A stretch of 64,000 nucleotides of DNA from Bryobacter sp964387685 (GCA_964387685.1 CAYLXK010000002.1:248001-312000), one strand, 5' to 3'. Positions 19,676 through 28,741 are shown, counted from the first letter of the stretch. Translations and numbers: made by a program. The notes: a model not told the origin generated them from the letters alone.

Positions 19676-19881
19676 GCCTACAAAGGTGAGTTTCAGCAAG
19701 AGGTGCTGGATTGCTAACCTCGGGCGGTCAGTACTATTGCGCAACTAGCCCGGTGGCCTGAGGCCGAATAGCAGATGGGCCCCACCGTCGATTCGTTCTC
19801 CCTCTTGCGTTCGCGATCTTCAGAGCCTTGGTTCAAAGCTGTCCCCAGCGGTGCTGTGCAATGTCGCCCAACGATCTCGCC

Positions 19882-19909
19882 TTGCATCCATCAGGGATCA
19901 GCCTACAAT
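19882..19909 (+). promoter_or_regulatory. Candidate sigma-70 promoter for the plus-strand helicase
   Basis: TTGCAT and TACAAT are separated by 16 bases. The -10 box matches five of six consensus bases, but the -35 box matches only TTG. It would give a leader of about 80 bases before the ATG at 19997. Weak evidence. Confidence 0.3.
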
Positions 19910-19996
19910 GGGCTAAAACCGCTAACGCAACACCGAACCACATTGTTTGGGAACATAAAAGGTAAGAGAAACAAGAACATGTAGGACGAGCCGTAG

Positions 19997-22960
19997 ATGG
20001 CATATTTTAAGAATCACTATTCGTCCATCCGTTTGCCATTCGTCGATGGCACCTCACCGGGCCTGCGTAGAGCACAACTGGGCGCCATTCATGCTCTCGC
20101 CTCGCATTTCACGCTGAGCCGCAACGAGCCTGCGCTCGTAACCATGCCAACCGGTTCGGGAAAGACGGCTGTTCTAATGACCGCAGCATTCATGCGGCGA
20201 TCCCGAAGGACACTTGTGGTCACTCCGAGCGCACTCGTTCGCAACCAGATTGCGACTGAATTCAAGTCGCTGTCACTTCTAAAAGCCTTGGGAGTCACCG
20301 GCGACATCGCGCCGCCAGAAGTCATCGAAGTGAAACATCGATGTGCGTCCCCGGCAGACTGGCTAAATCTGGCTGCTGCTGATGTCGTCGTGGCTACGCC
20401 TCAGACGGTAAGCCCCGGCCATTCTAAGGTTTCCGAACCACCGGACTGGCTCTTCGACCTGATTCTTGTTGATGAAGCTCACCATGAGCCTGCCCACACT
20501 TGGCGAACTCTCTTAGATGCTTTCCCTTCGGCGTCGAAGGCTCTGTTCACAGCAACTCCCTACCGGGAAGATGGTCGCGAAATCAAAGGCAGATTTGTCT
20601 ACGTTTACACTCTGCGCGAGGCAATGAACGACCAGATCTTCAGCCAAGTGCATTTTACGCCGGTATTGCCCGCAACGGGGCAGACATCGGATGAGGCGAT
20701 CGCAAAGAAAGCCGAGGAAGTACTTCGCGCGGACCAAGCTGCAGGCTTCGAACACCACCTTATTGTTCGCACTGACCAAAAGACAAGAGCGGAGAGCTTG
20801 GTCGAAACATACAAGAAGGTAACCGGCCTGCGCCTAACAGTGGTGCATAGCGGGCATTCGTTCAAGCGAGTGGAGGACGCAGTGAAACAACTGCGATCAG
20901 GCGAGTTGGATGGCCTGATCTGCGTCGACATGTTCGGCGAAGGATTCGATTTCCCGCAACTGAAGATTGCCGCTATTCATAGCCCCCACCGATCACTATC
21001 CGTTACACTCCAATTCATTGGACGCTTTACCCGGGTTGGAGGACCTAAGACGGGAGGCGCCAAGTTTATCGCGGTGCCCTCGGAGGTCCGCGGCGAGACC
21101 GCCGCGCTCTTTACTGAGGACGCTGTCTGGGGAGACTTGATCGTAGGTCTCAGCGAGGACAAGGTCGCGCACGAACAGTACGTCCGGGACGTGATCGGTG
21201 AGTTCGAGGATCCAACCGTAACGTCGGCTGACGCAGACGATGTTTCTCTGTATAGCCTGGTGCCTGCTTGCCACGCCAAAATCTACAGAGTCAACGGCGA
21301 AGTTGATCTTCAAGCACCCATTGCTCTGCCAGCGGGGTTCGAGATAATTCATAGGCAGGAAAACCAAGTTCAGTCAACCTGTCTGTTCATCACCAAGGAG
21401 ACGGAACAGCCACGCTGGAGTTCCGCCGGGCAGTTTGCACGGGCGGAGTACGATCTCTTCGTGATTTATCACCACAAGGACGCCGAACTCCTGTTCATCT
21501 GCGCTTCAAGGCGTTCGATGTCCATCTACGAGACCATTGCGGTCAGCCTAACCGGCGGAGCGCACGGCATCCTAGCGCTTGACGAAGTCAACCGGGTTCT
21601 CTCGGGCCTTCAAGCGCCAGCTTTTTACAACATTGGTATGCGAAACAGGATGCAATCGAGCCGTCGAGAGTCCTATCGCATCATTGCTGGATCAAGCGCG
21701 CAGAATGCTCTGAGCAGGACAGATGGCCGGATGTTTCATCGTGGCCACGTATCTTGTCGGGGAATGGAGAACGGAAAACCGGTCACTATCGGATACAGCA
21801 GTGCATCGAAGGTCTGGAGTAGCCAAAATGTCCAGGTTCCGGACTTGCTTGATTGGTTCAGAGTCCTCGGTCTGAAGATCGCCAATGCGTCTCCCCAACA
21901 CACAGGTTCGAATCTTGACTTCTTGCCAGTCGGCCGGCGTGTGACTGAGATTCCAGCGCCTATCATCGCCGCGGAGTGGCATCCAGACTTCCTTTTCGAG
22001 GAAAGAATGCTGTCTGTAGTGAATAGCAATGAACTTGTACACTGCCAGGATATGGTCATTTCTGCGCGGGCGTCCGATCGGGCCGGTGCGTCGGGCTGTC
22101 GACTCGATCTCGAATCACCTGTTGGCACCTGGGGTTTGACGTTCCGCCTTGATGAGCACCCGCTATTTCGCGCGGCCGGAGGGTGGGAAGCCGAAGTATT
22201 GCTAACATCGACACGCGAAAGTAGCCGCTTAATAGATGTCATAAACAATCTGCACCCGACTTTCTATCTGGCAGACGGGTCGTCTCTTCAGGGAAGCTAC
22301 CACATGCCCTTTAACGAGCAGTTCGACCCGCTTGATCCAAAGCTCATCCATACGTGGGACTGGAACGGCATTGATATCAGGTCGGAGTATCAAGACGGCG
22401 AAGAGTGCATGTACTCTGCCTACTCACCATCGAGTACTGGAGCGGCCGCAGCGGCGGCCGCGGCCCCGCAGTCGATCCAGGGAGCCACTGCCCGATGGGT
22501 GTTGCTGCAATCCGGCACAGGGATTATCTTCTATGACCATTCGACTGGGGAGGCCGCCGACTTCTTGGCCTTTCGGGAAACAGAGAACGCGATTGTCGTC
22601 GCTGTCTTCCACTGTAAGGGCTCAAGCGAGGCTTCAGCCGGGTGCCGAGTTGAGGATGCCTACGACGTGTGCGGCCAGGCCATCAAATGCGTACGGATAG
22701 TGGGGAGCCAATCGTCTCTCTTAGATCACATTCGGCGACGGTCCGGGAAGCAACGGTCGCGTTTTCTACGGGGTGACGTTACGTCGCTCGAAGCCTTGTT
22801 GAATAACCGCCTGAAGCGGATGGAGATAGAGATCTACATTGTCCAACCCGGCATTTCATCGGCGAGACTGTCAGGGCCGGTTTCGACGGTCCTTGCCGCT
22901 GCAAACGAGTACGTTCTGCGGGAGCTCGGTGCGTCGGTGCAGGTTATCTGCTCGCCCTGA
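19997..22960 (+). CDS. DEAD/DEAH-box SF2 helicase, defence-island type
   Basis: A 987-residue SF2 helicase of the kind found with restriction systems. Motif I (MPTGSGKT) is at residues 50-57, motif II 'LVDEAHHE' is near 157, motif III is 'FTATPYRED', and the second lobe has 'GEGFDFPQLKIAAIHSPHRS' with 'FIGRFTRVGG'. The C-terminal ~550 residues match nothing I recognise and include an eight-alanine run near residue 815, encoded by a GGCCGC-like repeat, probably a linker. The ribosome binding site is poor. It is transcribed away from the seven-gene operon and its last bases overlap the convergent ThiF-like gene by 17 bases. It may be a stand-alone defence gene or a partner of the neighbouring operon. 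Confidence 0.88.
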   Translation: MAYFKNHYSSIRLPFVDGTSPGLRRAQLGAIHALASHFTLSRNEPALVTMPTGSGKTAVLMTAAFMRRSRRTLVVTPSALVRNQIATEFKSLSLLKALGVTGDIAPPEVIEVKHRCASPADWLNLAAADVVVATPQTVSPGHSKVSEPPDWLFDLILVDEAHHEPAHTWRTLLDAFPSASKALFTATPYREDGREIKGRFVYVYTLREAMNDQIFSQVHFTPVLPATGQTSDEAIAKKAEEVLRADQAAGFEHHLIVRTDQKTRAESLVETYKKVTGLRLTVVHSGHSFKRVEDAVKQLRSGELDGLICVDMFGEGFDFPQLKIAAIHSPHRSLSVTLQFIGRFTRVGGPKTGGAKFIAVPSEVRGETAALFTEDAVWGDLIVGLSEDKVAHEQYVRDVIGEFEDPTVTSADADDVSLYSLVPACHAKIYRVNGEVDLQAPIALPAGFEIIHRQENQVQSTCLFITKETEQPRWSSAGQFARAEYDLFVIYHHKDAELLFICASRRSMSIYETIAVSLTGGAHGILALDEVNRVLSGLQAPAFYNIGMRNRMQSSRRESYRIIAGSSAQNALSRTDGRMFHRGHVSCRGMENGKPVTIGYSSASKVWSSQNVQVPDLLDWFRVLGLKIANASPQHTGSNLDFLPVGRRVTEIPAPIIAAEWHPDFLFEERMLSVVNSNELVHCQDMVISARASDRAGASGCRLDLESPVGTWGLTFRLDEHPLFRAAGGWEAEVLLTSTRESSRLIDVINNLHPTFYLADGSSLQGSYHMPFNEQFDPLDPKLIHTWDWNGIDIRSEYQDGEECMYSAYSPSSTGAAAAAAAAPQSIQGATARWVLLQSGTGIIFYDHSTGEAADFLAFRETENAIVVAVFHCKGSSEASAGCRVEDAYDVCGQAIKCVRIVGSQSSLLDHIRRRSGKQRSRFLRGDVTSLEALLNNRLKRMEIEIYIVQPGISSARLSGPVSTVLAAANEYVLRELGASVQVICSP

Positions 22961-23744
22961 CTTTATGACGGTCTGAATTCGCCTTCTTGCAACCGACTCC
23001 CTGCCGAGTTGAATGATCGACGTACACCGGATGCGCCAAACCCAGGATGGCATCTACGAATGCCCCTCGTGACACGAGTTCGCCGCGACGAAACAACTGT
23101 GCCAACAGCGCAAGTGCGTGGCTCGCGATGGTCTGGTTGACGAACGGCTCCTGCAGTTCGAGGGCTTCTGTGGCGCTGCAGCTTGGGCCGTCTTCCGGCA
23201 AGTCATCTCTGAGAATCTCTGGAAAAAGCTCGGCCACTGTGCGAAGTCGCGACCTCCGGCGCCGGTTCCGTGTGTTGAGCGGCTGACCAAGAATGAACTG
23301 GCCTCGGTCCGAGAGGTTGCCCAGATCGAGCCAATACGCGACGCGGCTTCGCTGCCCCTCAATGCAGGTCCGGATGGAGCGCCGGGCGGCGCGAGTATCG
23401 ACGCAGCCAATCACGATGTCGAATTCGCCGACCTTCGATTGCTCGGTAAGATGCTCCGGCACGGCATCCCAGCGGAGTCCCCAGAAGAGATTCAGACGAT
23501 TTACCATCACGACCGCTTTGAACAGCCCGATTTCTGATTGGCAGAACGGCTGCCGGACGCAATTCGACGGGGAGATTACGTCGCCGTCCATCACCGTGAC
23601 TTGTAAGCCGCCGGGGTGCCCGCCAACAAGCATGGCCTGGTGCAGGTACGGCAAACCGGCCGCGATAGCGGACCCGTTGCCGCCGCATCCGACAACGAGG
23701 ACGCGGACTGTGCGCCGAAGTAGTTCGGGTTCTAGATAGTGCAT
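22944..23744 (-). CDS. PRTRC system ThiF family (E1-like) protein
   Basis: A 266-residue adenylating enzyme of the ThiF/E1 fold. The nucleotide-binding glycine loop 'VVGCGGNGSA' is at about residues 17-26. 'VMDGDVISPSNCVRQPF' gives the acidic and arginine residues that hold ATP, and 'IGCVDTRAARRSI' follows. A Cys near 'CSATEALELQEPFVNQ' could be the thioester residue. ThiF proteins activate the C-terminus of ubiquitin-like proteins. The gene is last in the operon, six bases after PRTRC B, which is the usual place for the PRTRC ThiF member. The physiological target is unknown. Confidence 0.9.
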   Translation of the reverse strand: MHYLEPELLRRTVRVLVVGCGGNGSAIAAGLPYLHQAMLVGGHPGGLQVTVMDGDVISPSNCVRQPFCQSEIGLFKAVVMVNRLNLFWGLRWDAVPEHLTEQSKVGEFDIVIGCVDTRAARRSIRTCIEGQRSRVAYWLDLGNLSDRGQFILGQPLNTRNRRRRSRLRTVAELFPEILRDDLPEDGPSCSATEALELQEPFVNQTIASHALALLAQLFRRGELVSRGAFVDAILGLAHPVYVDHSTRQGVGCKKANSDRHKVRASR

Positions 23745-23750
23745 GTCCTC

Positions 23751-24470
23751 TTACCTTTCGCGCGTGATGAATGCCTGAAGTGTCTCCCCGGCCGGCACCA
23801 AGTGCTCTCTGGGGAATGCCCCGTCCGCCTTGGCAAGTTCGGACCAAAGCTCGAAGAAGCCGCCTGGGTGCTTCGTCAGGCGCCGAACTCCGGTTCGGTG
23901 CGTGAATTCGCTCCCGTAGAAGGCGCGCTCCCAATCCGGGATGGCCACGACGCCGTCGATGTCTGGGGACCGCATGCTGCCCTGACAGGTCCAGCCGGTC
24001 TCGCCATCCACGTTCCAGAATGGCGCAACCATCAACTTCGAGGTTGCCGCTGGTCGCCTAGTCGTTGCGAGCGCACGAACCCATAGATCTTTCGCGCTCA
24101 CTCGCCAAACCAGCGGCGGTTGAGGGAACGTGTGCCCGTTCAACCTCGCCCCCGCGGGATCGTGGTCGGCAAAGAACATCGTCTTCCTGCGAGGCGGGGT
24201 CCACCAAACCATCGTCTCCGGAGTTCGCACCAGCACGTTCTCTGGCAAGATTTCGGCGGGCAGGTGCGTGCCCAACCCTTCACTCAATTGCCGGACGAAC
24301 TCCAGGGAGACAGGTGCGGCCTCGCCAAGGTACGGCGCGCCAAGCTCCGTCGCGGCTCGCGCTTCGTGCCAACTTACGAAGCTTCTGCTGGGACCTTGAT
24401 AAACCAGCAATGCCCCCTTCAGTTCGAGTGCTTCGCTGCCTCCGATTTCCACATGAACGCGCATTCGCAC
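23751..24470 (-). CDS. PRTRC system protein B
   Basis: A 239-residue protein. Several stretches match what I know of PRTRC protein B: 'LPENVLVRTPETMVWWTPP', 'RKTMFFADHDPAG', 'MVAPFWNVDGETGWTCQGS' and 'WERAFYGSEFTHRTG'. Protein B is found only with the other PRTRC genes and its activity is not established. It lies between F and ThiF with gaps of six bases. In usual PRTRC clusters protein A (a JAB-type protein) sits here as well; no A gene is present between these neighbours. Confidence 0.85.
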   Translation of the reverse strand: MRMRVHVEIGGSEALELKGALLVYQGPSRSFVSWHEARAATELGAPYLGEAAPVSLEFVRQLSEGLGTHLPAEILPENVLVRTPETMVWWTPPRRKTMFFADHDPAGARLNGHTFPQPPLVWRVSAKDLWVRALATTRRPAATSKLMVAPFWNVDGETGWTCQGSMRSPDIDGVVAIPDWERAFYGSEFTHRTGVRRLTKHPGGFFELWSELAKADGAFPREHLVPAGETLQAFITRER

Positions 24471-24476
24471 CTCCCA

Positions 24477-25556
24477 TCAGACTTGGTGTTCGTTGCCGGG
24501 CATCAATGTCATCAACTCGCTGGCTGCCGCGATCACGCGACACAACGCGGCGAGGGCCGCGAAAGCCGACGTCACACTCGTCGCAGAGTCGCATTGAAAG
24601 GGGATGATCAGATTTGGCTCGGGCGTCACCTCCAACATGCCTTGCGACTCTTCGTCGAAACTGCCTTCAATGGAGTCGTGTCGTTCAAACACCGCCAACA
24701 GTGCGGGAAGCGGTTCACCGCAGTCGATGAGTTCGTCCCGAAATTCTTCACCAAGCGTTGGGCGCGGGTATCGAGAAGCGCGCTCAAGCCGCAGCAATAG
24801 GCGCAACATCTTCGCGGCATCCGGATCTGAAATCTCAGGAATGAGCGTGGTGAGAGCGCGCTCAGATAGGCGGCGCTGTTCCATTGCTGCTGGAATGCAT
24901 CGCGACATGTCCGGTAGTTCTACCTCGCCGGCGTCCGGATCGGATTCGTACCAATCGCGAAGCCTCTCTGTGCGGTCTTGGGCGTCGCGGTAGTCGTACA
25001 CGCGGACCCATCGATTCAGCGAGCCGAGAAACAATTGTGCGAACGTCGCGGGCAGACACGGATGGAGTGCTTCCAGCGTCCTTAGCGTCGGTCCCAACAC
25101 AACGTAGCCAGCGGACTCTGGCTCTACGGTCAGGAATAGAGGGGCGGAATCGCTCTTGTCGCCATTCCGCTGAAAATGGTCGAGACATGACGATAGCGAA
25201 ACGTCTAGGTAGAACTGCTCCCGCGAGGCCGCCTTGGAATGCCTTTCGACCCAATGTGCGATGGATCTTCGGATGAACTCGAACGGGCTGCCTTGGCACC
25301 CCGGCCATAGGTCCGAATCCGCGACTTTCGCTTCCAGCATCGCCAGGGCCACGCGCGCGGCTTTCCGGTCACCCTGCCACAACTGGTGACGGATCGGCAC
25401 GCCCTCCAACCGCGGAATCGCGAGGCCCGAGCCGGTCGCCATCAAAAGGGATGGATCCAGCCCGCCGGCGGAGACAATGCTGTTGTTTTGCGTGGGTGCG
25501 ATACCGAACGCAGGGCGTGGACGATCAACTCGGATGCTTTCTGCCAAGGTGGACAT
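24477..25556 (-). CDS. PRTRC system protein F
   Basis: A 359-residue protein assigned to PRTRC F by position (C, then F, then B) and length (about 350-380 residues is usual). No catalytic motif is visible; the sequence looks alpha-helical, with 'RRSIAHWVERHSKAASREQF' and 'WVRVYDYRDAQDRTERLRDW'. GAGG lies upstream of the ATG at 25556. The 110-base gap to the C gene is larger than elsewhere in the operon; a 73-residue frame overlapping it has no support. Confidence 0.75.
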   Translation of the reverse strand: MSTLAESIRVDRPRPAFGIAPTQNNSIVSAGGLDPSLLMATGSGLAIPRLEGVPIRHQLWQGDRKAARVALAMLEAKVADSDLWPGCQGSPFEFIRRSIAHWVERHSKAASREQFYLDVSLSSCLDHFQRNGDKSDSAPLFLTVEPESAGYVVLGPTLRTLEALHPCLPATFAQLFLGSLNRWVRVYDYRDAQDRTERLRDWYESDPDAGEVELPDMSRCIPAAMEQRRLSERALTTLIPEISDPDAAKMLRLLLRLERASRYPRPTLGEEFRDELIDCGEPLPALLAVFERHDSIEGSFDEESQGMLEVTPEPNLIIPFQCDSATSVTSAFAALAALCRVIAAASELMTLMPGNEHQV

Positions 25557-25666
25557 CCCATGTACCTCGTCAATGGCGTGTCTTGAACCGTGTGATGTCC
25601 ACCCGCGAGGCGCTGCAACTCGGCAATAACCGCCAAGCGTCGGCCATGTCGATTCTTCGGCACGGC

Positions 25667-25879
25667 CTACCCCTTGCTCCCGATCGCCCGCTCGAAGGTG
25701 TAGCGCATCTTGTCCCCCACGGCCTCCGGCCCGTTCACGACTGCTGTCGCCAACTCCGGATACCGCGTCGCATAGAGCGCCTTCACTTCATCCACCGTCA
25801 TCTTCGGGTTCGGGTCTGGAAGGCGAACGCCATTGAAACTGAATAATCGAGCCATTTTCGCTACGGTCAACGCCATCAC
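25667..25879 (-). CDS. PRTRC system protein C, small ubiquitin-like candidate
   Basis: A 70-residue protein matching PRTRC C: 'RLFSFNGVRLPDPNPKMTVD', then 'VKALYATRYPELATAVV' and 'GDKMRYTFERAIGSKG'. PRTRC C has been suggested to have a beta-grasp (ubiquitin-like) fold, which would suit the E1-like ThiF encoded downstream. The C-terminus ends in SKG rather than a diglycine. Its ATG overlaps the stop of protein E (ATGA), which indicates translational coupling. Confidence 0.9.
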   Translation of the reverse strand: MMALTVAKMARLFSFNGVRLPDPNPKMTVDEVKALYATRYPELATAVVNGPEAVGDKMRYTFERAIGSKG

Positions 25880-26352
25880 GCACCTCCTCCTCCTATCCCT
25901 TCTTCAGTGGGTTCTGTTGCGGGTCCCTCATCGAACAAGCTCAGCGACTGCTGCGGCGGCGCCTTGGGCGTCGGGTCCTCGGCAGTCGGTGGGGTCACCT
26001 TCCGCGATGCGACGCCTGGCGGCTTCTGCTTCTTCTTAGCCTCTTCGCGTGCGGCCTTCTCCGCTTCCTCAACCTCAAGCTGAATCTGCGCCAGGTTGGA
26101 GTTCAGCTTCACGTGCGCGGAAACGAAGCCGATGATCTGCGGCACTAAGTCGTGGTCCAACTCTTCCGCAGTGCCCGTAACGCAAAGCGGCGTGGTCAGC
26201 GCCTGATTCTCCGAGTCCTTCACTTGGCCCGGGCAGAAGTTGACCTGGACCACATCGCGGTCGAGCTTCGAGACCGTGATTAGCACGGCCCGGTGAGAAA
26301 GCAACGGCGCGAGTTGGCTGAATAGACCCCCAGTAGGGACAGCAGCGTTCAT
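25876..26352 (-). CDS. PRTRC system protein E
   Basis: A 158-residue protein of the PRTRC E type. The folded N-terminal part begins 'GGLFSQLAPLLSHRAVLIT' and is followed by 'DLVPQIIGFVSAHVKLN'. A lysine-, alanine- and proline-rich linker then leads to a short 'QSLSLFDEG' tail. The 3' and 5' ends overlap both neighbours by four bases (ATGA). Function is not established for the family. Confidence 0.88.
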   Translation of the reverse strand: MNAAVPTGGLFSQLAPLLSHRAVLITVSKLDRDVVQVNFCPGQVKDSENQALTTPLCVTGTAEELDHDLVPQIIGFVSAHVKLNSNLAQIQLEVEEAEKAAREEAKKKQKPPGVASRKVTPPTAEDPTPKAPPQQSLSLFDEGPATEPTEEGIGGGGA

Positions 26353-27398
26353 TGTGTTTGCACCTCCGCTTCTGCGGGAATCTCCGGATCATCTTCCAGG
26401 CGGAACTTCCGGCCGCCGGTGCGTGCCATCATTGTGTCCAGTTCCGCGGCCAAGGATGCCATCCCTTGCTGGATTGAAGTGCGCAGATCGCCAGTGGATC
26501 GCAGTTCATCAGCGCCGACTCCCTCTAGAAGCGCACGCGCTTTAGAGACCAGTCCCTGCAACTCGCTATCATCCGTCACGTTGCGGAACTCAAAGTTCGC
26601 CAGGAATTCCACCAAGTTCGAAACCGTCGATTCCTTGAACCTCAGTGGCTTTCCGTCCGGCCCCTCTTTGAGCCGGTCCGCCATGTGCTGGACCAGTTTG
26701 GCCATGGACTCCCGCAGCACCTGCTGAATCTCAGCGGACGCTTCGGCCATACGTTGGGCAGCTTTGCTGCGTTCCTGTTCCCAGACTTCCTGCGAAATGC
26801 CCTTCAACTGGTCCGGCACGCCGAAGCTGACGTATTGCCAGGAGAATCCGAACTCCCGTGCAACGTCGTCAACGGGCGGATAGTCGGCGGGATTGTACAA
26901 ACCACGAAGACGCTTGGCCGCATCCTGACAGAGACTCGGGTACGCAACCAGAAACGCCTGAACCAGCGAGTCGCGGTCTGCTGCAAATGAGCGGAGGCGT
27001 TGCTCGACTACCTGTAGCGCCGCAACTGGCAAGAGGTGAATGCCGATTTCGAAAGGCAAACAGATGCCGTAAAGAAATCGCCGAATCTCGCCATCGAAGC
27101 GGTTGACTGCCTTCAGTTCTGCCGAATCGAGCAAGTGTTTCGAGACGCGCAGCAGGTCCTTGTCGGCATCCGCCTCAATCTGCGCCGTCGATACCTTGCG
27201 GGTGTTACCCATCGTCGATAGGCGGACTTTGATGCAAACCGTCTTGCGCGCCAAGTCCACGCCGGGATCCTGGATGTTGAACGTCAGCGATGGCGGATTG
27301 CCACCGCCACCGGCCTCCGGAAGCGGAATCGGCGGCGGGAGCAAAGCCGTCACCGGCGGCGCCTCCGCAAAGGGGAAGAGAATGGCTTGTGTCGCCAT
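26349..27398 (-). CDS. DUF3150-like protein of the PRTRC operon
   Basis: A 349-residue soluble protein. The layout recalls DUF3150 proteins of phages and plasmids: an early strand with 'VCIKVRLSTMGNTRKVST', a helical middle, a 'YPPVDDVAREFGFSWQYVSF' segment and a long coiled C-terminal half. The match is from memory of pattern and is only moderate. It is translationally coupled to PRTRC E and follows the radical-SAM gene. In other elements DUF3150-like genes also lie near AAA+ ATPase genes, as here. Confidence 0.65.
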   Translation of the reverse strand: MATQAILFPFAEAPPVTALLPPPIPLPEAGGGGNPPSLTFNIQDPGVDLARKTVCIKVRLSTMGNTRKVSTAQIEADADKDLLRVSKHLLDSAELKAVNRFDGEIRRFLYGICLPFEIGIHLLPVAALQVVEQRLRSFAADRDSLVQAFLVAYPSLCQDAAKRLRGLYNPADYPPVDDVAREFGFSWQYVSFGVPDQLKGISQEVWEQERSKAAQRMAEASAEIQQVLRESMAKLVQHMADRLKEGPDGKPLRFKESTVSNLVEFLANFEFRNVTDDSELQGLVSKARALLEGVGADELRSTGDLRTSIQQGMASLAAELDTMMARTGGRKFRLEDDPEIPAEAEVQTQ

Positions 27399-27432
27399 GT
27401 GATTGAACTCCTTGTTGTTGGTGTTGGGTTGG

Positions 27433-28035
27433 CTAAACGGGCAAACCCGATACCGGGAAGCCCGTGATTTCCACGAGCCCGCGCGGCTCGATCATCACTT
27501 CGACTTGAGGTGCTTCGAAGTCGCCTTCGGAATACCGGGTCGAGTAGAGGTGCAGTTGTTGGTTCCTGCTTGTCCGCAAGGGATCGAGCGAGGGCAGTTG
27601 ATGGTTGAAACGGCCAAGGACGGCGAAGTCGAGCAATCCTTGCAATTCCGACCACCAATGAGCGCGCGTGGCAAGGTCCATCGGGTCGCGGGTCCAGTAA
27701 CTGCTGGCTTGCAACTCCTGTTCGCTGTAGCCGGAAAACATTCCAATACTCAGATCGGGCATGCCCCTTCTCAGCCCCTTGATCAACTCGACGACCTCGC
27801 CGATCTGATGGATTGGCTCCCCGCCGGAAAAGGTGACTCCGTCGATCAGGTTGGCTGCCTGACGCGCACAGAGCCATTCGGCCAGCTCCGGGACTGACCA
27901 GTCGGCACCTTTGAATTCGTGTGTCTGAGGATTCCAGCAGCCCGCACAACCCAGGCGGCAGCCTTGCACGAAAACCACGGCGCGATTGCCAGGCCCGTTG
28001 ACGTGGCTTGCGTGGAACAGTGCGTGAATTAGCAT
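27433..28035 (-). CDS. Radical SAM / NrdG-like activating protein
   Basis: A 200-residue protein with the CxxxCxxC iron-sulfur motif of radical SAM enzymes at Cys26, Cys30 and Cys33 (VQGCRLGCAGCWNP) and a SAM-binding 'GVTFSGGEP' near residue 65. Length and motif spacing match the NrdG-like activases, which make a glycyl radical in a partner enzyme. No glycyl-radical enzyme is encoded nearby, so the substrate is likely something else in this operon. It is encoded between DUF2997 and the DUF3150-like gene. Confidence 0.9.
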   Translation of the reverse strand: MLIHALFHASHVNGPGNRAVVFVQGCRLGCAGCWNPQTHEFKGADWSVPELAEWLCARQAANLIDGVTFSGGEPIHQIGEVVELIKGLRRGMPDLSIGMFSGYSEQELQASSYWTRDPMDLATRAHWWSELQGLLDFAVLGRFNHQLPSLDPLRTSRNQQLHLYSTRYSEGDFEAPQVEVMIEPRGLVEITGFPVSGLPV

Positions 28036-28119
28036 GGCTCAATCACCTCAACGCCGGACGCCGCCTTGCACGATCCCGACGCCTTCCGCATAGACTCCTC
28101 CGATGATTCTCACCGCGAA

Positions 28120-28308
28120 TCACGCTCGTGTCTGTTGCTGAATCTGCAGGGCTTCGACCTGGAACTCACGCTTCTTTTCGGCGCGGGTAACCGCATCGTT
28201 GCCCTGGAAGGCCTTCGCGACATCCGCGCATCCTTTCCCCTGGAAGCCGACGAGGTCGATTGAACTCTCGCCGGCCTCATCGATTTCGATGGTCACGGTT
28301 TTCTGCAT
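28120..28308 (-). CDS. DUF2997 family protein
   Basis: A 62-residue protein with the DUF2997 pattern: a short beta hairpin 'VTIEIDEAGESSIDLVGFQG' followed by 'GKGCADVAKAF' and a charged helix. GGAGG lies five bases before the ATG. DUF2997 genes usually sit beside DUF1257 (Ycf35-like) genes, as here, ten bases downstream of one. The function is unknown. Confidence 0.88.
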   Translation of the reverse strand: MQKTVTIEIDEAGESSIDLVGFQGKGCADVAKAFQGNDAVTRAEKKREFQVEALQIQQQTRA

Positions 28309-28317
28309 CGTCGCCTC

Positions 28318-28731
28318 CTACCGCACCGCAAACTGCAGCCGGATTCTCTTGCCCTGCGGCGTATCGATCACTTCTCGCGCGCGGAGCACATAGCCCTTGG
28401 ACCTCGCCACCGCCAGCGTCTGGCGCTCCTTATAGGCCTGTGAAACCTTGCCCAGCCACGCTTCGTTGAACCCGATGCCGCGATCGTACTCGCTCAACAC
28501 CGCACCGAAGGTGCCTGAGGAATCCCGGCTGAACCCGATGTCGTTCGATGCGGAATCGAGCTGATTCCGCCGCACGATGATGTTGGCCCGCTCTGGGCGC
28601 TCATCACCCATGTACCCGAAGAGAGCCGCCGCGTCCGGATGGACCTCCGGTTCGTACCCAAGGTCGCGAAGCGCTCCAATCAGATGAGCCTCATCCGTCA
28701 ACACCGTTCTGAGAACTTCGTATTTGCTCAT
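28318..28731 (-). CDS. DUF1257 (Ycf35-like) family protein
   Basis: A 137-residue protein resembling DUF1257/Ycf35: 'LTDEAHLIGALRDLGYEPEV' at the N-terminus, then 'GFNEAWLGKVSQAYKERQTL' and an 'IRLQFAVR' end. The ATG at 28731 has GAGGAGA five bases upstream; a longer frame starting at 28830 would overlap the ATPase gene. Ycf35 and Ycf46 families are linked in cyanobacteria and chloroplasts, and here a Ycf46-like ATPase is the adjacent upstream gene, so the two probably work together. Confidence 0.88.
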   Translation of the reverse strand: MSKYEVLRTVLTDEAHLIGALRDLGYEPEVHPDAAALFGYMGDERPERANIIVRRNQLDSASNDIGFSRDSSGTFGAVLSEYDRGIGFNEAWLGKVSQAYKERQTLAVARSKGYVLRAREVIDTPQGKRIRLQFAVR

Positions 28732-28741
28732 GGCCGTCTCC

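Larger units (their letters stand above)
19190..19996. other. Divergent intergenic region between defence genes
   Basis: About 800 bases between the divergent helicase genes. Several short plus-strand frames exist but none has a good ribosome binding site or a recognisable product. The region holds a perfect 19-base tandem repeat and a candidate promoter for the plus-strand helicase, both listed separately. A promoter for the seven-gene operon must lie here or within the first gene, but I could not pick one with confidence on the minus strand. Confidence 0.5.

Noticed and set aside
19353..19984. Several short plus-strand frames in the divergent defence gap
   Set aside because: No start signals, no similarity to known proteins, and one frame spans the 19-base tandem repeat.
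22436..22470. GGCCGC-type simple repeat as a regulatory element
   Set aside because: It lies in frame inside the 987-residue helicase and simply encodes an alanine linker.
25442..25663. A 73-codon minus-strand frame between PRTRC C and F
   Set aside because: It overlaps the start of the F gene in another frame and has no ribosome binding site; usual PRTRC clusters have no gene here.
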